Assembly (NCBI GenBank): GCA_001896555.1
Contig: MPOS01000040.1
Location: 1-53,442 of the forward strand
Origin: Candidatus Phosphitivorax anaerolimi
GTDB taxonomy: Bacteria; Desulfobacterota; Desulfomonilia; UBA1062
Reading direction: 5' to 3'
Length of the DNA stretch: 53,442 bases
This document shows, piece by piece, positions 24,507 to 33,556 of this stretch. The notes below the pieces were generated by a model that saw only the letters and a list, made by a program, of their open reading frames with translations, had not been told where the DNA came from and ran no database searches. A program made the translations under genes and the position numbers. How positions within the stretch are numbered: the stretch's first letter is position 1; each line of letters begins with the position of its first letter.

Positions 24507-26963
24507 CTACTCCACCCACATGATTCTAGGAAATTCTCGATCCACAGGCTTGTCCACCTGCACTGCGGGGTAGCCCATGGTGATGACGATGGACACGGAG
24601 TTGTAGGGCCACTTAAGACCCAGCCTCTTGCCGAATCTGATCTTAGTGATGGGATCGAGGTTCAGGGCATTGGCCACGAACCCCACATAGCAGGTTCCTA
24701 AGCCCAGCGAATGGGCTGCCAGCACCATATTCTGAGCCAAGATTCCCATCCCGAGCTCAGGCTCAGAAATGTGCATGCTGTGTTTCAGAAGGAATATGGC
24801 AACAGGAGCATTGAAGAGGCAGTTCGCCATGCCCTCGCCGAATCTGGGGGCCAGCGTCCCCTGGATCGCCGCCATGGGCCGCTGGTCAATGGCATTGGGC
24901 TTGAGAAAGGCCAAGGCCTTCTTCAGCATGGAAAAGCCTGCTCCCTTGCCCTGGTAGAGCTTGGTGAAGATACCGAGGAATTTCATGGAGGAATCTGACA
25001 GATCCTTGAGGAATTGCCTGTCCGTAACCACCACGAACTTCCACCCCTGGCAGTTGCCTGCCGATGGCGCAAACCTGCCCGCCTCGATAACCCGGCTGAT
25101 GATCTCCCTGGGTACGGGACGGTCTTGGTAGACCCTCACGGAGCGCCTGCGGTAAAGCACCTTCTCAACTCCGGTGAGCTTGTCGTCTATCTCGCTTAAA
25201 GAAACGGGTTTTTCCAGCTGGAGGGGATTGGGAAACCCGAGCCCCGCCTCGGGGTAGTCCATGTCATAGGCGAACCTGCCCTCATTCACCCTGTAGAAGT
25301 GCGGGAAGACGAGCGCCTCCTGTGGACAGACCGCCTGGCAATTGTGGCAGGCGATACAGACCTTCCCGAAGTACTTAACCCCGGCGAAGTTCGGTTTGTT
25401 CAGGCCGCAACCGAGACACCTCTTCGGCTCGGACACTGCCTGCTCGCGGTTCAATGGGGTGCAGACCTCCATGTCGGGCTGGGCGAGCCTCTGTTTTACC
25501 GGGATGTCGGTAGCCTCGTTCCGATCGGACTTACTGATTTCAGGGAAGGGAACGCCCGCGTAATCGATCTCTTTTACTTCGGGCAGTACTGCCTCCTTGC
25601 CCCTGATGAACGCATCGATGGCGATGGCAGCCTTCCTCCCCGCTCCTATAGCCTCTGATACCAGTCCCGGCCCCTTCACCGCATCGCCCCCGGCAAACAC
25701 GCCCTTCTCGCTGGTGTTACCCAAGGGGTCTGTGGAGAACCAATATGAGCCCAGCAGCGGTTCGAACCCTTTGGCATTCAGGCCCTGACCGATGGCAACG
25801 ATGAGCGTATCGAAAACAATTTCATGCTCGCTTCCATTCAAGGGAACCGGCCTCGGCCTTCCCGACTGGTCAGGCTCTCCAAGCTCCATTCTCTGACAGA
25901 TCACCACAGATGATTTCCCGTTTTCTGTGATCTTGACCGGTGCGCATTGGAACACGATCTTCACCCCTTCATCGAGGGCGGCCTTTACTTCGGAGGTATA
26001 TGCGGGCATCTCTGCGATGGTCCTTCTATAGAGGATGGTAACATCCGAGCCCGCCCTTCGGGCGCAGCGCGCCGCATCGATGGCGGTATTCCCCCCTCCG
26101 ATGACAATGACCCTGCTGCCGAGCTCAAGGGGCTTGTTTTCCTTTATGGATCGCAGGTAGTCCATACCTGAATAGACATTGCCGGAGCCTTCACCCTTCA
26201 CACCGAGCGCCGAGCTGTTCTGGGCGCCCGGGGCCACATAAATCGCCTTGAACTCCTTCTTCAGATCATCGAGGAGTATGTCCCTGCCTACGGTGGTATT
26301 CAGTTTCAGGGTGACGCCCAGGTCTACGATCCGTTTCATCTCGCTCTCCACTACCTCCTCGGGCAGCCGGTAGCGCGGGATGGCCCAGGTGAGCATACCT
26401 CCCGGCTTCGAGGCCGATTCGAACACGGTCACCCGGTATCCGAATCGTGCGAGTTGATAAGCGCAGGACATGCCCGAGGGTCCGGATCCCACCACTGCAA
26501 CCTTCTCGTTCGCCGTCTTGGCAGGTTTGTCGAAGGAAAGCCTCTTCTGGATGGCATAATCCCCGATGAATCGTTCCATGCCGTGGATGTTGAGAGGTGT
26601 ATCCACACCGTACCGGTTGCATGAATCCTCACAGGGGTGCGGGCAGACCCTTCCGGTTACTGCAGGCATGGGGTTCGTCTCTACAATCATTCTCCAGGCA
26701 TCCTCATACGAGCCGCCTTCCGAGAGGAACTGCATGTACCTCCTGATATCCGTAGTGGCCGGACAGTGGTACTGGCATGCCGCCTGCTGCTTCGCCGAAG
26801 CCTCTTTCCGGGGAATCATCTCAATGCACTGGACCGGGCATTGCTTGACGCACACGCTGCAGCCGATGCACTTGTCCTCATCCACCGCGATGTCGAACGG
26901 CACCGTCGTCACCGGTGGATCGCTCACGTACCTGAACTTGTTTGGTTTGAAAGACGCAAACAT
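24507..26963 (-). CDS. Fe-S / GltD-like flavoprotein / ferredoxin / nitroreductase fusion
   Basis: An 818-residue predicted cytoplasmic electron-transfer protein with four modules. Residues 27-50 hold a 4Fe-4S motif (CIGCSVCVKQCPVQC). Residues 62-460 are like the glutamate synthase small subunit: further cysteines in ACQYHCPA and CPHPCEDSC, the FAD motif VVGSGPSGMSCAYQ near 158-170, the NAD(P) motif VIGGGNTAIDAA near 287-297 and GVFAGGDAVKGPGLV. Residues 516-552 give a second ferredoxin region (CLGCG, CIACHNCQAVCP). Residues 605-818 are an FMN nitroreductase domain (RRRSVRVYQDRPVP, RFAPSAGNCQGWKFVVV). It lies within the acyl-CoA operon and probably links dehydrogenase-derived electrons to NAD(P) or ferredoxin. 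The substrate of the nitroreductase part is unknown. Confidence 0.88.
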   Translation of the reverse strand: MFASFKPNKFRYVSDPPVTTVPFDIAVDEDKCIGCSVCVKQCPVQCIEMIPRKEASAKQQAACQYHCPATTDIRRYMQFLSEGGSYEDAWRMIVETNPMPAVTGRVCPHPCEDSCNRYGVDTPLNIHGMERFIGDYAIQKRLSFDKPAKTANEKVAVVGSGPSGMSCAYQLARFGYRVTVFESASKPGGMLTWAIPRYRLPEEVVESEMKRIVDLGVTLKLNTTVGRDILLDDLKKEFKAIYVAPGAQNSSALGVKGEGSGNVYSGMDYLRSIKENKPLELGSRVIVIGGGNTAIDAARCARRAGSDVTILYRRTIAEMPAYTSEVKAALDEGVKIVFQCAPVKITENGKSSVVICQRMELGEPDQSGRPRPVPLNGSEHEIVFDTLIVAIGQGLNAKGFEPLLGSYWFSTDPLGNTSEKGVFAGGDAVKGPGLVSEAIGAGRKAAIAIDAFIRGKEAVLPEVKEIDYAGVPFPEISKSDRNEATDIPVKQRLAQPDMEVCTPLNREQAVSEPKRCLGCGLNKPNFAGVKYFGKVCIACHNCQAVCPQEALVFPHFYRVNEGRFAYDMDYPEAGLGFPNPLQLEKPVSLSEIDDKLTGVEKVLYRRRSVRVYQDRPVPREIISRVIEAGRFAPSAGNCQGWKFVVVTDRQFLKDLSDSSMKFLGIFTKLYQGKGAGFSMLKKALAFLKPNAIDQRPMAAIQGTLAPRFGEGMANCLFNAPVAIFLLKHSMHISEPELGMGILAQNMVLAAHSLGLGTCYVGFVANALNLDPITKIRFGKRLGLKWPYNSVSIVITMGYPAVQVDKPVDREFPRIMWVE

Positions 26964-27135
26964 GTATTACCCCCTTTTCAAAATCATACCCATGGAAAAT
27001 ACTTTCTCGTGAATCCCTCCTGCTCATGCCCCCTCATCATGCAGGTGAGAGGCCGCTCAGACGATTCTGCACTCAAATACTGCGGGAGGAGAGCCGCCCC
27101 GGGAAACTCGGGGCAGCCTCCGCAGCAGGAATGCC

Positions 27136-28374
27136 TCAAACCTTTTCGAATATATGAATGGTCATGGAGGCCTCCTCCACACCGAGGTTTCCTCCGCCGT
27201 TCTCTGTCAGAGCGATGCGCGCGCCTTCGACCTGGCGCTTCCCTGCCTCGCCCCTGAGCTGGGTCACCACCTCATGGATCTGGGCAAGGCCGGAGGCCCC
27301 GATCGGATGGCCTCTGCATTCAAGGCCGCCGCTGGTGTTCACCGGCAGCCTGCCCCCGAGAGTCGTGGCTCCGGATTCCGCGAAAAGGCCGCCTTCACCG
27401 GGAGCACAGAACCCCATGGCCTCGGTCTGATGGAGCTCCCCATAGGCTGTCGCGTCATGAAGCTCGGCCAGATCGATATCCATGGGCCCTATTCCGGCAA
27501 TCTCATAGGCTTTTCTGGAAAGCCGCTCGCCAATATCCTCACCATCGATATCCCGATGAGTGGCCGATCCGAGCACGGACGCCCTGATCTTCACCGGCCG
27601 GGCGTTTTTGAGCTTTCGCAGGTAGCGTTCCGAGCAGAGGATGGCTGCGGCCGCGCCATCACCGACCGGGGCGCACATGGGCACCGTGAGGGGATAAGTC
27701 ACCGGACGGGCGTTCATGACCTCGTCAACGGTCATGGACTCCTGAAATTGCGAATTGGGATTGAGCGATCCATGGAAGTGGTTCTTGGAGCAGATCACGG
27801 CGAGCTGCCTCTTTGTGGATCCGTATTTCTTCATGTGCCATCGTGCGCCCATGGCATAGGCGTCCATAAAGATACTCCTTCCCTCTCCCGGCGGTGTCTC
27901 GCCCGGCGGGGGTGTGAAATCGAGCTTCTGGTTGAGATCCATGAGCATGTTGATGTGTGATTCAAAGTTCTCGACGTCCATGCAGGTGGCATAGGCGCTC
28001 AAGGAAAGCGCCTTGTTCTGGTGGGAGATCTTCTCAGAGCCCAGAGCCAGCACCACATCGTACATACCGGAAAGAATTGCTGTATATCCCAAGTGAAAGG
28101 CGGTTGACGCCCCGGCGCAGGCGTTCTCGCAGTTTACGATGGGAAGCCCGCTCAAGCCCGTGTCCCAGAGCATGACCTCGCCACGGATGGAATGCTGGTT
28201 TGAGAACATTCCCCAGAAGGAATTGGAAACGTAGGCGGCCTGCAGATCCTCGATTCCCAGGGCCGCGTCGGCAAGCGTGAGGTTCAGGGCATCTATGGCC
28301 ATCCCCCGCACAGATCCGTCGAGGTACTTGCCGAAGCGTATCATGCCCACTCCGATCACATATACATTATCCAT
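27136..28374 (-). CDS. Thiolase-family protein (SCP-x-like)
   Basis: A 412-residue thiolase-fold enzyme that would cleave 3-ketoacyl-CoA or perform the related condensation. The nucleophilic Cys is in NCENACAGAS (C86), and the second half carries AELHDATAYGELHQTE and NTSGGLECRGHPIGASG. The HDA and GGL-x-x-x-GHP blocks and lack of a CxG active-site Cys place it with SCP-x/lipid-transfer thiolases, common in steroid and branched-chain degradation, rather than with FadA. AAGGAG lies six bases before the second ATG (28374), so that start is chosen over the one at 28380. It follows the ligase gene by 39 bp. Confidence 0.9.
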   Translation of the reverse strand: MDNVYVIGVGMIRFGKYLDGSVRGMAIDALNLTLADAALGIEDLQAAYVSNSFWGMFSNQHSIRGEVMLWDTGLSGLPIVNCENACAGASTAFHLGYTAILSGMYDVVLALGSEKISHQNKALSLSAYATCMDVENFESHINMLMDLNQKLDFTPPPGETPPGEGRSIFMDAYAMGARWHMKKYGSTKRQLAVICSKNHFHGSLNPNSQFQESMTVDEVMNARPVTYPLTVPMCAPVGDGAAAAILCSERYLRKLKNARPVKIRASVLGSATHRDIDGEDIGERLSRKAYEIAGIGPMDIDLAELHDATAYGELHQTEAMGFCAPGEGGLFAESGATTLGGRLPVNTSGGLECRGHPIGASGLAQIHEVVTQLRGEAGKRQVEGARIALTENGGGNLGVEEASMTIHIFEKV

Positions 28375-28413
28375 GTGCATCTCCTTTTCATTTTTTTAAG
28401 AGATTCCAAATTG

Positions 28414-30012
28414 TTATATGGTGAAGACATTTTTGGCGTCCTTGCTGAACTCATCACGCAGAACTCGGTCGAGATTTTTCTCGGACGCGGTCTTGGGGAT
28501 CTCATCCACTACCTGGAGGTATTGAGGGATGTGTGATTTCTCCAGGGTCTTCCTGAGCTCCCTGCTGATTACCTTCACATCGAGCTTTATCCCTGATACC
28601 GGCACAACGGCGGCCACTATGTCGCTCTCCCCGGGCGCGCCGGACTCGGCCGGAATGCCGTAGACGCAGACATCGCTCACATAACCGAGATCTGCTATGG
28701 CCTTCTCCACATACTCGGGCAGGATAAAGTCGCCCTGGCGTCTCAGGCCGCCGCCCTTGCGGAAGTCAAAGAACAGCCAGCCGTTCTCGTCTTTGTGGCA
28801 CATGTCGCCGGTGCGAAGCACACCTCCCCTGGTCTTTTCCTCTGAGGCTTCTTTCTTGCCCAGATATTCCACCTCCACCTTGCCTTGCTTCTGGGCTACG
28901 ACCAGCTCACCTATCTCACCCGGCTCGCACTCGGCGTCATCTTCTCGCACGATCTTCATCTCCATGATGCCCTCTATAGGCTTGCCAAAGGATCCGATGG
29001 GACCGGTGCCGGGGGCGTTATGTGCAAAACCCCCTTCCACGGCCCCATACCACTCGTGGATCTTGACGTTGAAACGTTTCTCGAACTCCTCCCAGATACT
29101 CCTGGGGGTGCCGGCGCTGAGGACCTTGCGGACGGGGTTATCGGCGTCGTCCGCCCTTCTGGGCTCGCTGTAGATCCCCATCATCATGCCTCCCAGAAGT
29201 GAGAAGGTCGTGCAGCCGTGCTTCCTGCAGATGTCCCAGAGCCTGCTTTTGGTGAACTTGCGGCTGATGACTGAGGGGATGTTCAGCATGAGAGAGGGTA
29301 CCATAGTGACGGACTGGGCGTTGCCATGAGTGAGGGAAAGCCCAGTGTAAAGCTTATCGTCGGGGGCATACTGCCAGACGAATTGAGCGAGCATGGTGAA
29401 CATGGGTATACGGTTCCCTTTGATGACCACACCCTTGGGATCGCCCGTAGTCCCAGATGTGTAGATTACCTCGAGAGGTATGTTCACCTCCTGGCTCAGG
29501 TTATCGGGGAGCCCCAACTCCGGACCTTCGAGGATCTCATTGAGAGACGGATATCTATCGGGTATTTCAACATCGAACCCTTCCTTGAACAAAACGCCTA
29601 CCACCTTGACACCTGGGACCTCGGCCAGGGATTTCTCAACCTCATTCATGAATTCTGTCGTGAAGATGATGCCCTTCGAATTCGAATCCCTGATCTGGTA
29701 ACTGAGCTTGTTCCCTTTTGACCGAGGATCGATAGGCACGACGACAGAACCGGTCATGGATGCTGCCATCATGGTATAGATGAACTCGGGGTGATTACGC
29801 ATGACGAGGCTGAATCGGTCGCCCTTGCCGATACCTGCTGCCTGAAGGGCTCTGGCTATCTTGCACCCGTTCAGGAACAGGTCGGCGTATGTTATGACCT
29901 CGTCCGCCAGATTCTCTCCATTCTCGAACGTCACCACAGGGAAATCCGGCATCTGCTCATACTTTGCCTGCACCTCATCGTAAAACAGCCCGGCCACGTG
30001 CCCTCTGGACAT
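28414..30012 (-). CDS. Acyl-CoA synthetase (AMP-forming)
   Basis: ATP-dependent CoA ligase, 532 residues, of the ANL superfamily. The phosphate-binding loop YTSGTTGDPKGV, the adenine-binding WYGAVEGG and the hinge LRTGDMCHKDENGW with RKGGGLRRQGDFILPEYVEKAI are present, and the C-terminal Lys region KTASEKNLDR is in the expected place. Best overall similarity by eye is to CaiC/fatty-acid or carnitine-CoA ligases; the substrate is open. It is the first gene of the operon and AGGAGGG precedes the ATG. It presumably activates the acid that the downstream dehydrogenases and thiolase degrade, under the divergent AraC regulator. Confidence 0.9.
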   Translation of the reverse strand: MSRGHVAGLFYDEVQAKYEQMPDFPVVTFENGENLADEVITYADLFLNGCKIARALQAAGIGKGDRFSLVMRNHPEFIYTMMAASMTGSVVVPIDPRSKGNKLSYQIRDSNSKGIIFTTEFMNEVEKSLAEVPGVKVVGVLFKEGFDVEIPDRYPSLNEILEGPELGLPDNLSQEVNIPLEVIYTSGTTGDPKGVVIKGNRIPMFTMLAQFVWQYAPDDKLYTGLSLTHGNAQSVTMVPSLMLNIPSVISRKFTKSRLWDICRKHGCTTFSLLGGMMMGIYSEPRRADDADNPVRKVLSAGTPRSIWEEFEKRFNVKIHEWYGAVEGGFAHNAPGTGPIGSFGKPIEGIMEMKIVREDDAECEPGEIGELVVAQKQGKVEVEYLGKKEASEEKTRGGVLRTGDMCHKDENGWLFFDFRKGGGLRRQGDFILPEYVEKAIADLGYVSDVCVYGIPAESGAPGESDIVAAVVPVSGIKLDVKVISRELRKTLEKSHIPQYLQVVDEIPKTASEKNLDRVLRDEFSKDAKNVFTI

Positions 30013-30322
30013 AAACCCTCCTTATTTGTCTTATTGTATTATTGCCTTATTTTAATATGTTGTTTTCACTGTGTTCCCAGATTAGAAATAGATGAGGGAG
30101 CGAGCCCAAACAATCTGACCAGGAGACATTTCAGTTGTGAAACGAGGTCATGAAGGGATAGCTGGTCGGGAGTTTAATGTGCATGTATATCGAGCCATCG
30201 TGTAGGAACAAAGCCGGATGCGGTTTCCGGGCCGGGCTCATTTCGGTGGATTGATGTTCGGAAACCGGTGTCGCTGCCCTGTTGGCCGCTGATCACAATG
30301 AAAATGGCTTCAGATCATATTC

Positions 30323-30339
30323 CCTGTTAAGAAAACAGG
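30323..30339. promoter_or_regulatory. Palindrome in the divergent promoter region
   Basis: CCTGTT (30323-30328) and AACAGG (30334-30339) with a 5-base spacer. It lies 16 bp from the second palindrome. Possible operator for the AraC-type protein or another regulator. Confidence 0.45.
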
Positions 30340-30354
30340 TTATATATTATAATA

Positions 30355-30373
30355 ACGTAAGTCATTATTACGT
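30355..30373. promoter_or_regulatory. Palindrome in the divergent promoter region
   Basis: ACGTAA (30355-30360) and TTACGT (30368-30373) with a 7-base spacer, in an AT-rich stretch 120 bp before the AraC start. Symmetry and position suit a regulator binding site. Confidence 0.5.
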
Positions 30374-30493
30374 GAAACATATGCAATGGACATGGTGGCA
30401 GTATTGAGCCGATGGTATCGAGGCGAGGCGGCCCATGGCGGATGATTCAATATTTCTTTCAGTTCATGCAGGCGAACCGGATGGGAGGTAGCG

Positions 30494-31552
30494 GTGCATG
30501 TGAGCCAGCCTCCTGATCTCAGCAGGATTCATCTCAAGTCAACAGACCGTCTGAACCTGAAGCGTTCCATTTACAGCGTCAATATCCTTGTGGAGTATGC
30601 GAAAAAATTCAACCTTCCCGCCGAGGTCCTTCTGTATGGAAGCACCTTGAGCCCAAGCGACCTGGGCGACCCGGAAATGTTCATCTCCCCCGAGGAGGAG
30701 CTCAGGATCTTCAAGAGGGCCATTTCCCTGATTCCCGACCCGAAGATCGGGCTTGAGATTGGCAGGCTGCACAATGTCAGCACCATGACCAGAGTCGCCA
30801 TTCCGGCGATGTTTTGCGACACCGTGCTCGATGCGATTCACATGATGTTCAAGTACATCGACCTCACCCAGACGTACTGCAAATACGAACTCACCGTAAA
30901 AGGCGACCTCGCCATCATGAGCTGTGAAGAACTCATCGTATTTGGCGATCTGAGACGCTTCCTGTGTGAGCGTGACACGGTTTCAGCCTATACCTTGTTC
31001 TGCAATGTGCTGGGAGCTCCGTTCATTCTGAAAGAGTTGAAGCTGACATACCCGCGTCCCGAATATGCCAAGGCATATCAAGATATTTTCAATTGTCCCA
31101 TTACATTCAATGCGGACAGGTATCAGGTAATTTTCGATAAAAGCTATCTGTCTCAGCGTATGCCGCTGGCGAACGCCCTGACGAGGGAAACCTATGAAAA
31201 AGAGTGCAAGCGGGCCTACGCGCGCCTTCATGAGCAAACATCCACGCTCGACAGGATACATCAGGAGCTTTTGTTCCCACACGACGAGCTCCCCAGTTTC
31301 GGCAAGCTGGCCCGCAGGCTGAATATGTCGACCCGAACCCTGAGACGTCATCTCGCCGCAGAAGGCATATCATTCAGATCCCTCTTGCACGACATCCGGA
31401 AAAATAAAGCCCTGGAGCTCATCTCTTCAACAGACCTGCCCATTGAAACCATTGCAGTGAAACTCGGGTATAAAGATGTGGCAAACTTCTACCATGCTTT
31501 CAAAAAATGGACAGGTACCACCCCCATCAGCTACCGGAAGGCAAGGATCTGA
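30494..31552 (+). CDS. AraC-family regulator with arabinose-binding-like N-terminus
   Basis: Transcription factor of 352 residues in the OruR/ArgR-like branch. The N-terminal 200 residues follow the family's Arabinose_bd pattern (FISPEEELRIFKRAI, IGLEIGRLHNVSTM, YCKYELTVKGDLAIM). The C-terminal two helix-turn-helix motifs are clear: SFGKLARRLNMSTRTLRRHLAAEG and PIETIAVKLGYKDVANFYHAFKKWTG, ending with the AraC signature TTPISYRKAR. The start is GTG with GGGAGGT just upstream. It diverges from the acyl-CoA operon and is its likely regulator; members of this branch often control degradation genes in response to an acyl-CoA or amino-acid-derived ligand. Confidence 0.9.
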   Translation: MHVSQPPDLSRIHLKSTDRLNLKRSIYSVNILVEYAKKFNLPAEVLLYGSTLSPSDLGDPEMFISPEEELRIFKRAISLIPDPKIGLEIGRLHNVSTMTRVAIPAMFCDTVLDAIHMMFKYIDLTQTYCKYELTVKGDLAIMSCEELIVFGDLRRFLCERDTVSAYTLFCNVLGAPFILKELKLTYPRPEYAKAYQDIFNCPITFNADRYQVIFDKSYLSQRMPLANALTRETYEKECKRAYARLHEQTSTLDRIHQELLFPHDELPSFGKLARRLNMSTRTLRRHLAAEGISFRSLLHDIRKNKALELISSTDLPIETIAVKLGYKDVANFYHAFKKWTGTTPISYRKARI

Positions 31553-31625
31553 CATAGATTCTTGTTATACTTAAGGAGCACCATCATCCAGTTACCGGCT
31601 TTCGTAGCCTTAAAGAGGTGCTCAG

Positions 31626-32348
31626 CTAGCCTTTCGGAGCTTCCGGATCAACTGTCTTTTCATCTGCGATGACAGGTGTCCTTGCGTTGATCAGCCTTCG
31701 GAGAATGACGAACGCAGCCAGGACCAGCACGGCAAACCCGATCTGCCCGAGGTTGCCCTCCAGCCCCCCGCTCCCGAAGGCGGCAAAGACCGCTGCAAGC
31801 GGGATGAACCCCAGGACCGAGCCCTGTACGTATGCCCAGAACGGTACTCTGCAGCTGCCGCAGAGCAGGCTCATGATGGTTGAGTTGGAAAATGGAACGA
31901 GCCTGCCATAGAGCACCCACCAGAAGGCATTCTCATGAAAGCGTCTCCTCCAGAACTCAAGCCTTCCCCCCAGCCGCCGCTCCACTACCCGTCCGAGCAG
32001 AGATCTCCCGGCAAGGTAGAGAATCGAGGCGCCCAGAATCGACGCCATCACCGAGAGCACCGTCCCCATGAGCGCCCCGTAGACGACGCCGCCCACGGCG
32101 CTCGCCCACAGCCTCGGCATCCCCAGGGCAATGACGCCTGCCCCTCCTACAACGAATATCGCCGCCGAGACCATGCGCCCGGTGCCCGAAGACCCTCCTT
32201 GAAGCAGCGATCGGAAGGTCTCCACGTCAAAGAGAGCATTGCGTATGCCGCTTTTCTCGAGAAACACGGTGGCCGCCACGAAAAAGACCGCCACCCCGGC
32301 TACCCGGCAGACATCACCCGCAACCTTTCTGTCGAGGCCTGTGCTCAC
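31626..32348 (-). CDS. VTT-domain (TVP38/TMEM64, DedA-like) membrane protein
   Basis: A 240-residue inner-membrane protein with about six hydrophobic segments. The VTT signature is present: ALGMPRLWASAVGGVVYGALMG, then ENAFWWVLYGRLVPFSNSTIMSLLCG, matching the F-x-Y/R-x(2)-P re-entrant region. Family members act as lipid scramblases or in undecaprenyl-phosphate recycling. The open frame extends upstream through the glycosyltransferase gene, but the GTG at 32348 overlaps its TGA stop as GTGA, which is the likely start. Coupled to the GT2 gene, it may help move lipid-linked sugars across the membrane. Confidence 0.82.
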   Translation of the reverse strand: MSTGLDRKVAGDVCRVAGVAVFFVAATVFLEKSGIRNALFDVETFRSLLQGGSSGTGRMVSAAIFVVGGAGVIALGMPRLWASAVGGVVYGALMGTVLSVMASILGASILYLAGRSLLGRVVERRLGGRLEFWRRRFHENAFWWVLYGRLVPFSNSTIMSLLCGSCRVPFWAYVQGSVLGFIPLAAVFAAFGSGGLEGNLGQIGFAVLVLAAFVILRRLINARTPVIADEKTVDPEAPKG

Positions 32349-33082
32349 CGCGTCTCCCTCACCGTGTACTTGAGCGAACGCATCCTCAGCCAGGCAACCC
32401 CGGCCAGATCCACTATTCCCGCCCAGAGCCTGCTGTTGATTCCCCGGCCGTACTTGCTCGTCCCTTTCAGACGCGCCCGATGGTTCACCGGCATCTCCGC
32501 CACGCGGTAACCCGCCATGATGAACAGTGCCGGGAAAAACCGGTGCGCGTTGCGGAAGAACCTCACCTTGCCCAGACACTCCCGCCTGAATACCCGCACC
32601 GAGCAGCCAACGTCTGTGATGTTGTCCTTGAGCACTCCGGAGCGTATCCGGTTGGCAATCACGCTCGATACCCGCCGGATCATGTTGTCGGCCCGCTTGC
32701 GCCTGATGCCGCACATCATGTCCACACGCCTGGCCTCCAGCTCGTCTTTGAGCCGCAGGATGTCGCGGGGATCGTTCTGCCCGTCTCCATCAAGGGTCGC
32801 CACAAGCTCCCCGCATGCCGCAGCAAACCCCGCCTCCAGCGCCGCTGACTGGCCGCTGTTGGGCCAAAGATGCACCACCCGAACGCTCCCGCCCTTAAGC
32901 TCAAGGCTATCCAGGATCTCCGGTGTCCGGTCCGTGGAACCGTCATCAACCAGAATGAGCTCCCAAACCAGCCCGGCCTGCTCAGCCAACACCTCACCCA
33001 CCTCACTAACGACCTCCTCGATGCACTCCTCCTCGTTGTAAAACGGCATAACTACACTCAGAACTACATCACGACCGTTCAA
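32345..33082 (-). CDS. Glycosyltransferase family 2 (ArnC/dolichyl-phosphate mannose synthase-like)
   Basis: Transfers a sugar from a nucleotide donor to a polyprenyl phosphate. The 245-residue GT-A domain has VVMPFYNEEE at the start, ILVDDGSTDRT, TLDGDGQNDPRDI (the D-x-D-type metal site) and ITDVGCSVRVFRREC, all shared with ArnC and DPM1-type enzymes. No C-terminal transmembrane pair is present, unlike ArnC. Start: the ORF is open back to 33253, but GGGGAGGTG seven bases before a TTG at 33082 sits exactly at the domain edge. It overlaps the VTT gene by 4 bp. The GT39 gene lies upstream on the same strand. Confidence 0.85.
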   Translation of the reverse strand: MNGRDVVLSVVMPFYNEEECIEEVVSEVGEVLAEQAGLVWELILVDDGSTDRTPEILDSLELKGGSVRVVHLWPNSGQSAALEAGFAAACGELVATLDGDGQNDPRDILRLKDELEARRVDMMCGIRRKRADNMIRRVSSVIANRIRSGVLKDNITDVGCSVRVFRRECLGKVRFFRNAHRFFPALFIMAGYRVAEMPVNHRARLKGTSKYGRGINSRLWAGIVDLAGVAWLRMRSLKYTVRETR

Positions 33083-33556
33083 CAACACACCTCCCCTTTT
33101 TTCACCTGTTGAGGATTCGGGAGGAACCGTCCATATTCCCTGAAATCTCCACCCACGGCCTTCCCGGCTGTTCGGGCGCATGCCCACAACGCATCTGTGA
33201 TCCGGCAATTCTCCCCTACAGGTGTATAATAATACTCCGTGATCCTCACACACGGCTTGCCGTTAGGATATGGTCTCAGAGGCTAGTGCATGGTTTCGGG
33301 GAAGCAGATCTTTCCGGCATCCGGCTCATGGCGCTGATCCATCACCCGGCCGTGTTCTCTCCGGCGGCTCTTGCCCCCGTGCCCGGATCTCTTTTCGACA
33401 AATATGCAGTCAGTCGCGGCCCGTATACTGTTCGCCGTCCGGACCGTCTCCGCGGGAACAGCCTTCCCAAAAGTCCGGCTGGCAAAGATACACCTGAGGG
33501 GGATAGAACACGCCGTGTCCTTTAAGATTATTTATGTACGGTTGCATCCTCCTACC
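33083..33556. other. Intergenic region between GT39 and GT2 genes
   Basis: 474 bp without a supportable gene. A plus-strand frame from 33109 to 33525 is open but has no ribosome binding site and resembles nothing I recognise. The segment may be a remnant of a lost gene of the cluster; no intact motif is visible. Confidence 0.4.

Larger units (their letters stand above)
30013..30493. other. Divergent promoter region, acyl-CoA operon / AraC regulator
   Basis: A 481-bp AT-rich gap without a supportable gene between the ligase start and the AraC start. It holds the two short palindromes listed separately. No clear -35/-10 pair stands out for either direction. Confidence 0.6.

Noticed and set aside
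27096-27114. GC-rich hairpin behind the thiolase gene as a terminator
   Set aside because: The 6-bp stem has no T tract on the minus strand, and the next gene in the operon follows 172 bp on.
33109-33525. Plus-strand open frame of 138 codons in the GT39-GT2 gap
   Set aside because: It has no ribosome binding site and no motif I recognise, and its first third overlaps the likely leader of the GT2 gene. Its GC-rich third positions may reflect a relic, which is not enough for a gene call.
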